From: Bisporella sp. PMI_857
Lineage: Eukaryota > Ascomycota > Leotiomycetes > Helotiales > Helotiaceae
Direction: 5' to 3'
NCBI GenBank assembly: GCA_021307315.1
Contig: JAJSPD010000106.1
Location: 55,144 to 119,143, forward strand
Length of the DNA stretch: 64,000 nt
In this document: positions 31,056 to 40,559 of the stretch, one piece after another
How the letters are laid out: every line of letters begins with the position of its first letter
How positions within the stretch are numbered: the first letter of the stretch is position 1
The notes under the pieces: generated by a model
What the model saw: only the letters and a program-made list of their open reading frames with translations
What the model was told of the DNA's origin: nothing
The model's database searches: none
Program-made: the position numbers and the translations under genes

Positions 31056-31529
31056 AGTTCTATTTACAGCGTATGTTGGGACATATCTTATATACCATAA
31101 TTTTTTTGGAGGATATCTCAAATACCATTGTTTTTTTGGAGGATATCTCATATACCATAAAAGTGGTATGGCCAGATAGAGGCCAAAAAAAAGATGGTAT
31201 TTGAGATATTAACCGTTTTTTAATACTTTATTTCGGAAATATCACCAACGTACTTACGTATGGTGAAAAGGTGGAATAGGCATAGAATTGAGCTGGTTTC
31301 AGGGCAAAATAATGGTGTATTTAATGTTATATCGCTATAGAATACTATATAGTAATCAAGAACACACTATATAAACCTATCTCCAAATTAATCAATAACA
31401 AAAAGAACAACAAATGAAAAAAAGTCCCGAAAACTAATAAAATCAGGCCGATTTAGCAGACCTTCTAGGGTTCCTCTTTCTCGAGTATGTAAGCTGTTTT
31501 TTGACCTTTTTAGGAATCTGTACAGATGC

Positions 31530-33038
31530 CTAAGTAAGTTCCATTGAAGGAACCTCGTAATCGCTCTCAAGATCAGAGAGCGCCGAGGGAGAAGTAGAAT
31601 AGTGATCTACGTTTTGATCAGGCGTTTTGAAAGGGTATTCGACAGTAATAGAAGCTTCTTCATCAGTAACGAACAAGCCTAGAGGTTTTTGGTGGCTCCA
31701 TGGGCTATATCCACCTTCTCCAAGAAAATTACCTGGCTCTTTCGTATTAACAATATCGAAGCTACTATCATCAGTTTCCTTTTGATCAAAGCGTTGGCGT
31801 TTGTTCGACGGGCCAGCAAGCGCCTCGTCGTTGATGGTGTCAGATTCATCCGTGCCACCGAAAACCAGGTTGGTTTCTGAATTAGAGGCCGAGGAGCTGG
31901 AGCTTTCAGCTTCTTCCTCCTCATCCTCTACGACGGCCACGTCACTGAGAAGGCGCTTTTTACGAGGCTGCGCTGGAGGTGATTCCTTGAACTTCAGCAA
32001 TATGATGACCTCTACGTAGTTTTTGCCTATATACAAAAGTTAGCAACGTGAGCTTCAAAAACAAAGTAAAACCACTGACTTTGGGTGCTTGAAATTATCT
32101 TGCGTAAAAAGGAAATCGCGACAACTCATACAACTCCAAAAGCCCCTCATATCGACCTCCATAGCGTCTTTCGTCTTTTTGTTGATTGATTTTGCGAAAG
32201 CAATTGAATCAGCGTCGTCAATAAGGCGTACAAGTGGAGTATTATCTCCAACGTTGCAACCAGTCAAGAACTTGACAAAGCGTGGTACAATAAGCTCATA
32301 TTCGATCCATCCGAACCCATCGTTGTTCACGTTGATTTTAGAACGATTGTGGATATGAATAGAGAGTGTTTTCCCATACTGAACCATGCTTTTATTGTGA
32401 TATTCAATAATAGTTTCGCGACCGAATTTGGAGGTGGTTTCGTAGTAGTTGATACACCAAACTGATACCGAAAGAGAAAGAATCGACTTTTCAACGCTCT
32501 GAGGCTCTAAGCAGAGTTAGCATTGAAAAAACCGAATATTTGGCCTAAAACGTACTGAGCTTTTTAGTGTTATTGATGCTTCGAATACGAGCTTCAGCGC
32601 CATGCGATCTCTTCACCACTTCCTTCCCTTTCTTCTTGTGCGTATTGGTCTCCATTTCAGAACCTACTACTTCAATTTCATCATCTGTATTCTCAAATAG
32701 CGCTTTACGAGCTTTCTCAGCTTCGATTTTTTTTGTTTCCCTCACAGATTCATTTACAACGCGCTGGCGGCCGTCCGAAGGGTCGATCTGAGCTGGAAGG
32801 CCGAATTTCGACGCAGGCTTCGATCCAGAGGCGCGTACTGTTCTGAAAGTTTCCACAGCCTTTTTAGAACAGATAAACCATCAATTGCAGTATAAAGAAG
32901 AGGATTATAGAGGTTACAGCCTACACACTGTTTGACAACGAAGTCTGTAGGGTGTTGGTAGGGTAAAGCCTCGCATAGCGAGCCTGCTTCCCACACGTCG
33001 TAAATCTGCGCTTTTTGAGTGCTTTGAAGGCTCGACAT
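31530..33038 (-). CDS. Unrecognised multi-exon protein with acidic, Ser-rich C-terminus
   Basis: I do not recognise this protein. The ATG at 33038 starts MSSLQSTQKAQIYDVWEAGS, which includes CVGCNLYNPLL. The frame changes at about 32850, where adding one A to an A5 run would join SVL to KKAVETFRTVRASG. The next segment is basic (ETNTHKKKGKEVVKRSHG). A clear intron (GTACGT, branch GCTAAC, CTTAG, about 32555-32507) leads to SILSLSVSVWCINYYETTSK and WIEYELIVPRFVKFLTGCN. A second intron (GTCAGT...GCTAAC...TATAG, about 32083-32035) leads to a tail with EDEEEEAESSSSS and the NLS-like NKRQRF, ending at 31530. The phase at this last junction does not fit. It may be a host gene or an uncharacterised transposon protein. 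Confidence 0.5.
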
Positions 33039-33384
33039 AATAGCCAAAGAGTAAAGAAAGAATGATATCGCAACAATCGAGGGGAATCCATTGTATTTAG
33101 AAGAATTTGAATGCGTTTTTTAATACGCCTAAGTAGTGATAAATCATTTGTTGTGAGAAATCGAGGTGCTTTGACAAGGCTTGTAAAAAGGTCAAAGAAC
33201 TATACGATTAGCTCGTTACGCTTTGAACTAAACAAATAACACACTCTGATTGGCTCTAGATTGCGCTAGCGTGCCAAGCACCTGTAAGGCTTCGACGCCT
33301 TACCCCATCAAAATATTGATTCTATTACGACGTCAACTTTTTTGCCCTCTCTAACTTACGCTATATCGAACCTTTTTACTTTAA

Positions 33385-33843
33385 TTAACAACGACCAGGA
33401 ACTCTGCGCGCAGCGGCTCTTCTAATGCACCATCGACGGCGTATATTGCCAAGTAAATCATGCTCAGTATCGCTTTCAACCGGCGAAGCCGCTCCTCCTG
33501 AAACAAAGGCGCGGCGATCACCTCGATTATGACCTGTCGAAACCTCCTCTTCTTCTTCGTCAGTTAAGGGATAAAATGAATCGTCGGCTTGCAGGTAATC
33601 ATCTCGGCCTTCGTTGGCAAAATCTATGCCCTCCTCATCTGTATCACCATTAAAAGCTTGATCAAGGCCAACTACAGCTTCTTGCGAAGCAGGCTCCCAA
33701 TTATAGGCGCCTCTTGGTTTAGGGAAAAGGCCGAGGCCCTCCAAGTTGCCGTGGTGGATATGAGCTATCAGAGAAGCCCGCAGATCAATATAGGCCAGCG
33801 AATGAACAGCTTTGCCTGTATAGTTCAGTTGCTTCGAATCAGT
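33385..33843 (-). CDS. Acidic coding fragment, unrecognised
   Basis: The minus strand is open from about 33843 to the stop at 33385 and reads NYTGKAVHSLAYIDLRASL, then EPASQEAVVGLDQAFNGDTD and an acidic PLTDEEEEEVSTG segment, with an Arg-rich end. No start codon is obvious, so it may be the last exon of a gene or a fragment. It lies upstream of, and on the same strand as, the gene at 31530-33038 and could belong with it. Confidence 0.35.
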   Translation of the reverse strand, partial: TDSKQLNYTGKAVHSLAYIDLRASLIAHIHHGNLEGLGLFPKPRGAYNWEPASQEAVVGLDQAFNGDTDEEGIDFANEGRDDYLQADDSFYPLTDEEEEEVSTGHNRGDRRAFVSGGAASPVESDTEHDLLGNIRRRWCIRRAAARRVPGRC

Positions 33844-33849
33844 GTGGCA

Positions 33850-34182
33850 CCAAAAAATTAAGTAAATTAATTTTTTCTTAATTAAATTAAATTAAATTTA
33901 GACCAAAATTTTTTTATTTAAGTTTAAATTTTTTTGATTAAGCATAATTTTATACGTAAGGTAAGAAAAACTAGATAGTATTAGTAATATAATTAGAAAT
34001 TAATATTATAAATAGGGTTTTTAAGTAAAAGATTATTAGTAAGTAGTAAATATCATTTAATTGAACGTTAATATATATAAATAAACAAGTAACTAACTAA
34101 CGAACGAACGAACTAAAAAACTATTTAAATAAATTAATACACAAAATTTGCCTCCGTTTTTACTATATTATACTTTTCTATA
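33850..34182. other. AT-rich non-coding stretch
   Basis: Very AT-rich with (AATTA)n and (AACG)n-like runs. It ends at the TA target of the pogo element and may be part of the hAT element that resumes at 36592. Confidence 0.5.
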
Positions 34183-34226
34183 CAGTAAAACCTGGCTATA
34201 AGCATGGCCTCCGGACCGAGGGTTAT

Positions 34227-34587
34227 TGTAACAGTCAGCCGAAGGGTTTTCAGCTGTAGGACTTTCAGGGCTGCAAGCGGCACGCTCCGCCCATGGCCAG
34301 CCACGGGCTTACAGCTACAGCAGCCACAGGCTTACAGCTACAGCAGCTCCAGCAGCCACAGGCTCACAGCTCCAGCAGCTCCAGCAGCCACAGGTTCACA
34401 GCTACAGCACAGTGAAAGATATAAGGAACAGCTAGAGCTTTCTGAACAAGGCAAGCTTGAGTTTTTCCTTTCCATGTTAGACTTACAAGCATACTTCTAA
34501 ATATCATCACTATTGCAACTACATCGCTAGCCACGTATCCTTATCTGTTATATTGCAAATCCCTCCTGCTGCCCTCTATTTGTTACA
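34227..34587. mobile_element. Solo LTR-like insertion in the pogo element (361 bp, TSD GTTAT)
   Basis: It starts TGTAACAGTC and ends TTTGTTACA, with GTTAT duplicated at 34222-34226 and 34588-34592. The second pogo copy (61615 onward) reads straight through this site with a single GTTAT, which is a natural empty site. It contains a minisatellite but no protein domain. Confidence 0.85.
34300..34412. repeat. Minisatellite of CAGCAGCCACAGGCTTACAG type
   Basis: The phrases GCCACAGGCTTACAGCTACA and CAGCTCCAGCAGC alternate about four times within the LTR-like insertion. Confidence 0.8.
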
Positions 34588-34729
34588 GTTATATGCTTAT
34601 AGGCCAGGATATGCTTATATCCAGGTGCACGTGACTGTGGCTTACAATTTACCTCGCATTGTTAGCACAATCAGACATACGTAATAAGTTCACTAAAAGT
34701 AAAGAACGTTTTTTCACTTCTAAAAGCTC

Positions 34730-36376
34730 TTACTTCTGAAAACAGCTCTCAATCGTACGTTGCTTCCGTGTCTCGTGCTTTTTGGCTAGATATCGCCGCT
34801 CAGCTTGATCGAGTGCTCGTAATAACGCTTCTGATCCATCTTCCTGCCGCATCTCAAACAACTTAAGTATCTCAAGGGCTTTAATAGCTTCAGAGACAGG
34901 AATATCAGGATCTTCCTCTTTAACAACTGCATCCTCTGCTGGCTCAACTGTATCCTCTTCGGCTAACCCGTATCTCTCTACTACTTGGTGAAAAATCTCA
35001 TGCTCGTTAGCTACTTCAGTATCCTCCTCGATTACTTCGCTGCCCAATTGTATAAACTTGTTGACTGAAATAGGCTCTGTAATATAAGGAAGTTGTGCAA
35101 TCTGGGCTTGTAATTCATCTCGGTCCGGTTGATCTTGACTAGCTATATCTTCTTCGACTTGGTCGTCCGGTCTTTTAATAATTGTAGACTTCCACCAACA
35201 CTTCTGAATCGATATTGGCGATACGTTATCCCATGCTACCCGTGTCCATTGTATAGCTTTGAGAAGGTGGACTGTCTTGTTTGGATTTTTATTAGCTTCG
35301 TACTGTCGGAGCATATAAGAAATCCAGAGTCGACGGTATTGTAGCTTAAAGCTAGCGATTATGCCTTGATCGAGAGGTTGCCAATAGGATGTAGTATTTG
35401 GTGGAAGCCATTCAATTCGTACGTTGGCAAGACCTTCTTTTCCACCGACGAGTATTACACCAAGTTCGTGACCAGAAAAGTTGTCCAACAAAAGCAAAAC
35501 TTTCCTACACTCTACCCTCATTTTATTGTCCAACCACCTCAGATATTCTTCCATTATTAGTCCTGTCATCCACTTCGTCTTGTTGTACCGATATATAACG
35601 CGAAGGAGCCTCTGGTTAATATTCTTAAAACACCGTGGATTCTTTGATTTGCCAATACACCAGACCAGTTCTTTCTTTCCCGAGGCAGAAACAGTAAAAA
35701 CGAGTGTAATCCGGTCTTTGCTTTTTTTCCCTCCACTCCCAGCTTGTGTAGCAAGTGTGCGGTCGGGTGTAAGTTTCCAGAAAAGTCCAGTTTCATCCAT
35801 ATTGAGAACATTATCAGGATCGTATTCCATAATAAGAAGGCGTACTTTCTCTATCTGTGCAATAGCGTCGGGTGTGTCGATTTCTGCAGAGGCCGCTTCT
35901 CCATGGTTGACGCATTCTTTGATGTTGAAACGCTTCTGAAAGCCCTGAAGCCAGCCATTAGAGAACTTAGGCTGTTCTTGCCCCTGATATTGCGGCAAAG
36001 CGTTCCATAACTTCGCAGCTTGTTGCTTGAGAAGCTCTCCTGTAATGACTGCTTTCTTCTTCTGCATACGCTGCTGCCATTCAAACAACGCTGCCTCGAG
36101 TTCTGGCCATTCCCCCGCACTTGATCTTTGTGCCTGTAGCGCCAACTTGTCTTTCTTCTTATCGAGATCGTCGATATAATCGTACTTTTTGGAAAGGATT
36201 CGGGAAACCTGGCCCTGATCAAGCTTGTGCCCAGTCTCTTGCCGGAACCAGTTGATCAGGTCATTCTGCTTGCAAGGGTGCTCCTTATATCGCTTTCGGA
36301 GGATTGCGCGTTCGCTGTCTGTCACCGCCTTGCGCTTTTGAGGGATACTTGAAGGGGACGCCGCGTTTGAGGCCAT
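34730..36376 (-). CDS. Pogo-like DDE transposase (548 aa), intact
   Basis: This enzyme cuts and pastes its element at TA sites. It starts at ATG 36376. Residues 10-70 form a helix-turn-helix DNA-binding region (RAILRKRYKEHPCKQNDLIN), residues about 90-160 a CENP-B-type HTH ending in WLQGFQKRFNI. The DDE core has NMDETGLFW (about 195), LLLDNFSGH (about 295) and WQPLDQGIIASFKLQYRR (about 335), so all three acidic residues are present. An acidic C-terminal region follows (EEDTEVANEHE, EDTVEPAEDA). There is no internal stop, and with perfect ends the copy could be active; the LTR insertion lies outside the gene. Confidence 0.94.
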   Translation of the reverse strand: MASNAASPSSIPQKRKAVTDSERAILRKRYKEHPCKQNDLINWFRQETGHKLDQGQVSRILSKKYDYIDDLDKKKDKLALQAQRSSAGEWPELEAALFEWQQRMQKKKAVITGELLKQQAAKLWNALPQYQGQEQPKFSNGWLQGFQKRFNIKECVNHGEAASAEIDTPDAIAQIEKVRLLIMEYDPDNVLNMDETGLFWKLTPDRTLATQAGSGGKKSKDRITLVFTVSASGKKELVWCIGKSKNPRCFKNINQRLLRVIYRYNKTKWMTGLIMEEYLRWLDNKMRVECRKVLLLLDNFSGHELGVILVGGKEGLANVRIEWLPPNTTSYWQPLDQGIIASFKLQYRRLWISYMLRQYEANKNPNKTVHLLKAIQWTRVAWDNVSPISIQKCWWKSTIIKRPDDQVEEDIASQDQPDRDELQAQIAQLPYITEPISVNKFIQLGSEVIEEDTEVANEHEIFHQVVERYGLAEEDTVEPAEDAVVKEEDPDIPVSEAIKALEILKLFEMRQEDGSEALLRALDQAERRYLAKKHETRKQRTIESCFQK

Positions 36377-36704
36377 ATTTGCTATAGAATAAGGTTTGCG
36401 AGTAGAGGATTGATATGCTTAGGTGAGGGAGGTTTTGGTGTTTATTTCGATTCGGGACCGGTCAATCATAAGCATATGCTTAAAATTAAGGTTATGCTTG
36501 TGACCCATACAAATTCGCTTGGGACTTATCGCTGCATGCTTATTGGTCAGGATATGTTTATCTCCAATATGCTTATAGCCAGGTTTTACTGTATATTCTT
36601 TTTAACTTTCTAAGTTAATTTACTAATTTTTTTTATTAGATTCCTATTTTTAGCGACGCTATTAATAAAGGAATAGCAAAACTAAAAAAGTACTATCCGA
36701 AAAA

Positions 36705-36911
36705 TGTCACGGTCCTAGAGATCACGTGCGCTTGGCCATGCCGCGCCACAGCCGCGAACGCTCATTGGTTCGCCTAGCTAGGACCCTAGAACTAGCCATG
36801 GTTATATGAGGGCAGTCCCAGCAGTAGTTACACCTTTTCTCTCTAGTTTAGAATCCTCGTATTGAGACCTTACAAACAGCTATCACTGGCGCCTGTATTG
36901 GGATCGTGACA
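36705..36911 (+). mobile_element. Solo LTR, family B (207 bp, TSD AAAAA)
   Basis: TGTCACGGTCCTAGAG to GGGATCGTGACA, flanked by AAAAA at 36700-36704 and 36912-36916. It interrupts the hAT transposase coding sequence; removing it with one AAAAA restores the frame. It shares a CTAGTTTAGAATCCTCGTA-type block with the LTR at 38922. Confidence 0.88.
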
Positions 36912-37213
36912 AAAAACGTAATTAATAGTACGAATAAAGCTTTATATTTAGCTTTAATTTTAGATCCTCGAATAAAAAGAGAAGGTTTAGAAATTCTTTT
37001 AAATCGAAATCAAGCAAGCGAAATATATAATAAATTATATTCTGATTATCAATAGTAAGTTTTATTTTTTATTTTTATTGTTTTATTTTATATTTTTTTT
37101 TTACTAATTTATATAGTTTTAAAGAAGATTACTTACAATCTTTACCGGAATTACAAATAATTGATCAAACTATAAATCAAAATCAAAGTGATTTAGATAT
37201 TTATGTCGATAAT

Positions 37214-37532
37214 TGTTACGCGCATCGCTAACAGGCTTATGCCTTAGGGGCCTGAGGCTCGGTAGGCTTGGTCTACACAGAGAACCCCTGGGGAACGGAT
37301 CACGTGATGGATCATGCGCTAGGAGAATGATCCAACCCACGAAGATTCTATATAAGTAGATAGCTTTTCTTTAGATAGGAGCTTCGTGCTCAACTCAATA
37401 TAGTATTCTCGACAGCATACTGTTATCGGGATCTAATCCTTATATGTGATATACCTACTTCTATCCAGACCAACAATCCCTCGGACCAAGATCTTCTATC
37501 TATATCAGTTGTAGGCTGATAGGACCGTAACA
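37214..37532 (+). mobile_element. Solo LTR of the gypsy family at 61839 (319 bp, TSD ATAAT)
   Basis: TGTTACGCGCATCGCTAAC to GGACCGTAACA, flanked by ATAAT at 37209-37213 and 37533-37537. It is a plus-strand copy of the LTR at 61839-62191, with shared blocks CTATATAAGTAGATAGCTTT and GGCTTATGCCTTAGGGGCCT. The TATAAG block is a plausible promoter element. The insertion splits the hAT transposase; removing it with one ATAAT restores the frame. Confidence 0.92.
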
Positions 37533-37621
37533 ATAATAACGAAGAAGACATAAGCGAATTTGATTTATATTTCAAGAACGAAGATCTGGACGAAACGTAA
37601 GTTAATTAATATAATTATATA

Positions 37622-38464
37622 ACGTAGTCTGTCACGGCCCTGGCCCTATCTCGAGCTTGGCCCCTGCTGCCACAGGGCTTGGCATCCTAGAGCTTGGCGA
37701 CCAATGCTACAGGGCTCGCTTACACTGGCCCCTGGCCAGCCTCCTGTATATAAAGCACTGCTCTCCTTCCCTTCTTCTGCCTGTAGCTTGTTCTCTTAGT
37801 TATAACAATTGATAGTTGTTCACACCTTTGAGTCCTTCTACCTAGATCTACGGATCGAGATCCCTGTTCGGCTTGAGTTGTTACATAGTCCACAAGCGAA
37901 CTGACCACACAAGCGAATTGATCATTTTTTTTACATACAAAAAAAGTCTGTGCATAACCGTGCACTTTTTTTAATTGTTTATATAAAATTTTATAATTGA
38001 AATTATAGTTTTAGCAAGTTAGAAATTAAAAGATTTTTAAAATTTTAAGTAGTTACTATTTATAGTTTTTGTAATATAAAAATTTCATGAATTATTTATA
38101 CTTGTTTTTTTTATATTTCAATAACTATAAACAACAGGTACTTTGTATTTGAATATTAGTTAGTTTATAATAAAGAAAGCTCATATTTCAAGTTTCAAGC
38201 TTTTTTGTAAACAATTAATCGAAAAAATACATAAACAAAATTGTTAAATTTTATATGTATTTATAATTTTATTGCTTTTTTAAACATATACTATTAAAAC
38301 TAATATAAAATAAAACTTTCGATGTTAAATATTAATACTTAAAAGCAAGTTATTAAACTTTTATTAATTTTAATTTTGTTATTGTTGTTATATTTATGTT
38401 TTTATACAATGCCAAGAGATTTTGGTCAATTCGCTTGTGTGGTCAACTCGCTTGTGAACTACGT
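37622..38464. mobile_element. MITE with ACGTAGTYCACAAGCG ends, hosting a solo LTR
   Basis: The left end (37622-37629 plus 37891 onward, interrupted by LTR 37630-37885) reads ACGTAGTC then CACAAGCGAACTGACC. The right end is its inverse, ending at 38464, with an inner second copy of CACAAGCGAATTGA on both sides. The inside is AT-rich and non-coding, about 582 bp without the LTR. Its flanks are TATATA on both sides, so the exact target duplication cannot be fixed. It lies in an intron of the hAT gene. Confidence 0.82.
37630..37885 (+). mobile_element. Solo LTR, family A (256 bp, TSD TAGTC)
   Basis: TGTCACGGCCCTGG to GAGTTGTTACA, flanked by TAGTC at 37625-37629 and 37886-37890. It is closely related to the LTR at 7473-7691 (shared ACACCTTTGAGTCCTTC and ATCTACGGATCGAGATCC). 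A TATA-like CTGTATATAAAG lies inside. Confidence 0.9.
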
Positions 38465-38771
38465 TATATATATATTAAAACTAATTATTTAATAGATTAT
38501 ACCTTTAGAGTTTTGGCTACAAAATAAAACAAAATATCCTGTTTTATCTTTAATAGCTAGAAAGTATTTGCAAATACCAGCTACTAGCGCTTCTTCAGAA
38601 AGGTTTTTTTCACAAGGAGCTTTGATTATATCTAAATTAAGAAATAGACTTAATAAATCTACTTTCGAAGCTATTATAGCTTTAAAAAGTTGGGGTATAA
38701 TTAACGACGAGACTATTAACGAAGCAGAAGAAAATATTATTAATATAAATAACGATTTTATAGTTAATTAA

Positions 38772-38921
38772 GGTTTAAACCGAATTTACTATTATATAAA
38801 ACTTTAATACAATTAAAGACTTTTATTTAAATTTAAATTTTTAATATAATGAAAATTAATTATATTATTAGAGTTAGTTAAAATATTTTTAGAGTTAACT
38901 CTAATTCAAATCTAACTCTAA
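38772..38921. other. AT-rich flank
   Basis: Non-coding 3' flank of the hAT gene, rich in TTAATTAA and GAGTTA motifs. Confidence 0.4.
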
Positions 38922-39081
38922 TGTCACGATCATGGATCATGTGACCTAGATGGCTTGGCACGACCCCTCATTTCTATCATGATCGCGCACAACAATTGCT
39001 TTCCTCTTTAGTTTAGTATTCTCGTAATAGAACCACCTTACTAGCCGCCTCACCAGGCCAAAGGATTGGGCTTTCGTGACA
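38922..39081 (+). mobile_element. Solo LTR, family B (160 bp, TSD TCTAA)
   Basis: TGTCACGATCATGG to GGGCTTTCGTGACA, flanked by TCTAA at 38917-38921 and 39082-39086. It is related to, but shorter than, the LTR at 36705-36911. Confidence 0.88.
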
Positions 39082-39241
39082 TCTAATGAAAATCGGTAAC
39101 TCAAATCAATTCTAATTCTAATTAGAGTCAATTAGAGTTAGTTAAACTAATTAGAGGTTTCTTTACTACACTGTACTCATCTCATCGACGGTTTATTTCA
39201 CTAATTCACTCAAGAACTGGTTTCTTCTCCCTTTCATACCC

Positions 39242-39487
39242 ATGAAAGATCTCAAAATGCCGCCTTTAAAGCAAATACCACAATACACACCCGTCGATAA
39301 GCTCAAAGATTTCGATCTAGAGAACGATTCAGACACCACACTCGCCTCGACCAGTTTGCTCTCGAATACACCTGGGAATCCAAGTAAGAAAGTACCCAAA
39401 AGAAGAGCAGAACAAACACGAAATGCGTTGGTATGGTTGAGATGGGGAACGATCGTGCTCTATGCGTTAGAGTTGAGATTACAGTGA
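39242..39487 (+). pseudogene. Possible N-terminal fragment of a UstYa/DUF3328-type protein
   Basis: ATG at 39242 or 39257 opens a frame reading PQYTPVDKLKDFDLENDSDT, then a Ser-rich stretch, KKVPKRRAEQTRNAL and VWLRWGTIVLYALEL. A disordered cytosolic N-terminus followed by a basic stretch and the start of a membrane span is typical of UstYa-like proteins of fungal secondary metabolism. The frame stops at 39487, before the HxxHC catalytic motifs, which are not seen downstream. The assignment is tentative. Confidence 0.3.
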
Positions 39488-39688
39488 TTTGACACGATAA
39501 TTCGAAAAGGGGATTCATTTATCTTTTAAGAAACTTTTCAATGAGCTCACAAGATGACTTTTGTATTGTTTAAAACCCATCGAAAAGATAGACTGATAAG
39601 AAATGGTGAATTCATGTTATAAAACACTCCTAAGATCCACCAAGATCAATTCCTAATTCGACTCAAAACCTTTCCATTTGAGACTAGT

Positions 39689-40157
39689 TTAGCTGCAGCT
39701 TGTGCCGAGAGCCGCTACCGCAAGTCAGCACTGCAATCTGTATCACATACGGTATAGACAACTTACCAACCGTGCAGTGATTATCCGTATAGTACCCATG
39801 GACCCAGCACCCAAGGTACACGGCGTAATCCCAAGTACTACAACACCTATCAGCTACTCTATATCCGAAATGAGACTGAAAAGCTTACCAGTTGCCGTTA
39901 TAACAGTCGCCCCTCTTATAGCAAGAGAAAGTGTATGATTCTCCGTTGTCTAACCCATCATAAACTATATTGCTGGAGAAATCTGGTCTATCTCTGCATT
40001 TGACACCCCAGCCCCCTTCTCCATTGTCATTAACGATTTTGCAGGTTATACGGCTTCGTGGTATAAGGCCGGCCATCTCGCCTTCGCGTTGAGCTGCTAA
40101 GGATAGGGGTGCTGCGAGTATGGTGGCGGGGAGGATAAGGGAAGCGAAAAGATGCAT
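39689..40157 (-). CDS. Small secreted Cys-rich protein, SH3b-like (124 aa, 3 exons)
   Basis: Exons are 40157-39889, 39846-39767 and 39714-39689, with introns of 42 nt (GTAAGC...GATAG) and 52 nt (GTAAGT, branch CTGAC, GTAG); all phases agree. The ATG at 40157 begins a signal peptide (MHLFASLILPATILAAPLSL). The mature part has ITCKIV, WGVKCRDRPDFSSNIVY, SYTFSCYKRGDCYNGNWCC, and ends GYYTDNHCTVAALGTSCS. The CR..P pattern and GYYTD..C end recall fungal secreted proteins with a bacterial-SH3-like fold. About eight cysteines after the signal suggest disulfides. It could be an effector or antimicrobial protein; function unknown. Divergent from the hAT remnant at 40560. Confidence 0.72.
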
Positions 40158-40525
40158 TTTGAAGACTTGAAGGTTGAGTTGAGAATTAATCGGGTTGAAG
40201 CTCTGCCGGTTGTGGAATTTGAGAAGATCTGTAAGTGAATTCGGAGGCATTTATAGGAGAATATGGCTGGTCTCAAGGCGGGGTTGTGCATTCTAAAGGA
40301 CTTTTCGTAGGTGTAGCATATGCAAGTGATATATTGGTCGCACCATGTCGCACAAAACATTCAAGTGCGGAGCTAATACTTGGCTAGTACATTTAACGGT
40401 CAAGACTGCAAAGCGGATATATCATTACCTAGCAAAGAATTTCTACGGTGTGATTTCAGGCGAGGCTGCCTCGTCATCCAAATTGTGTGTTCAACTATAG
40501 AGAGTATATTTTCAAGTTGTGTTGA
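40158..40525. other. Promoter side of the SH3b-like gene
   Basis: Non-coding. A CATTTATAGGAGAATA (about 40247-40262, read on either strand) could serve as a TATA-like site; otherwise nothing specific is seen. Confidence 0.35.
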
Positions 40526-40559
40526 ATGAAGTCAAAAATGGGGTGGTTTTTGTTCATTA

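Larger units (their letters stand above)
28469..31215 (+). mobile_element. MULE-1, transposase-bearing (2,747 bp, TSD TTTTTTAAT)
   Basis: It starts CGGTTAATATCTCAAATACC and ends with the inverted copy. A 9-bp duplication TTTTTTAAT lies at 28460-28468 and 31216-31224. Both ends hold several ATATCTCAAATACCA modules with CTATCTGGCCATACCAC spacers. It carries one transposase gene. Confidence 0.92.
34183..36591 (-). mobile_element. Pogo-like transposon, complete, TA target duplication
   Basis: The ends CAGTAAAACCTGGCTATAAG and the exact inverse define terminal repeats of at least 23 bp, flanked by TA at 34181-34182 and 36592-36593. It encodes one intact transposase. Its left part carries a 361-bp LTR-like insertion (34227-34587) that is absent from the second copy at 61615. 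Confidence 0.95.
36640..38771 (+). pseudogene. hAT transposase, C-terminal half, split by three insertions
   Basis: Exonic pieces assemble in phase when insertions are skipped. The piece 36640-36704 (SDAINKGIAKLKKYYPK) continues after LTR 36705-36911 as ALYLALILDPRIKREGLEIL. An intron (GTAAGT...ATATAG, 37055-37116) leads to DYLQSLPELQIIDQTINQNQ. LTR 37214-37532 then interrupts a short acidic linker. A second intron (37597-38495) holds a MITE with a third LTR. The last exon, 38496-38771, is the hAT dimerisation domain (IPATSASSERFFSQGALIIS, LRNRLN...ALKSWG). The 5' half is not visible. It is probably separated or lost through the pogo insertion at 34183-36591, which sits directly upstream with its own TA duplication. 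Confidence 0.85.

Noticed and set aside
34204..34500. 98-aa frame rich in Gln/Ser/Tyr
   Set aside because: It is translated from the minisatellite inside the LTR-like insertion and from the pogo end.
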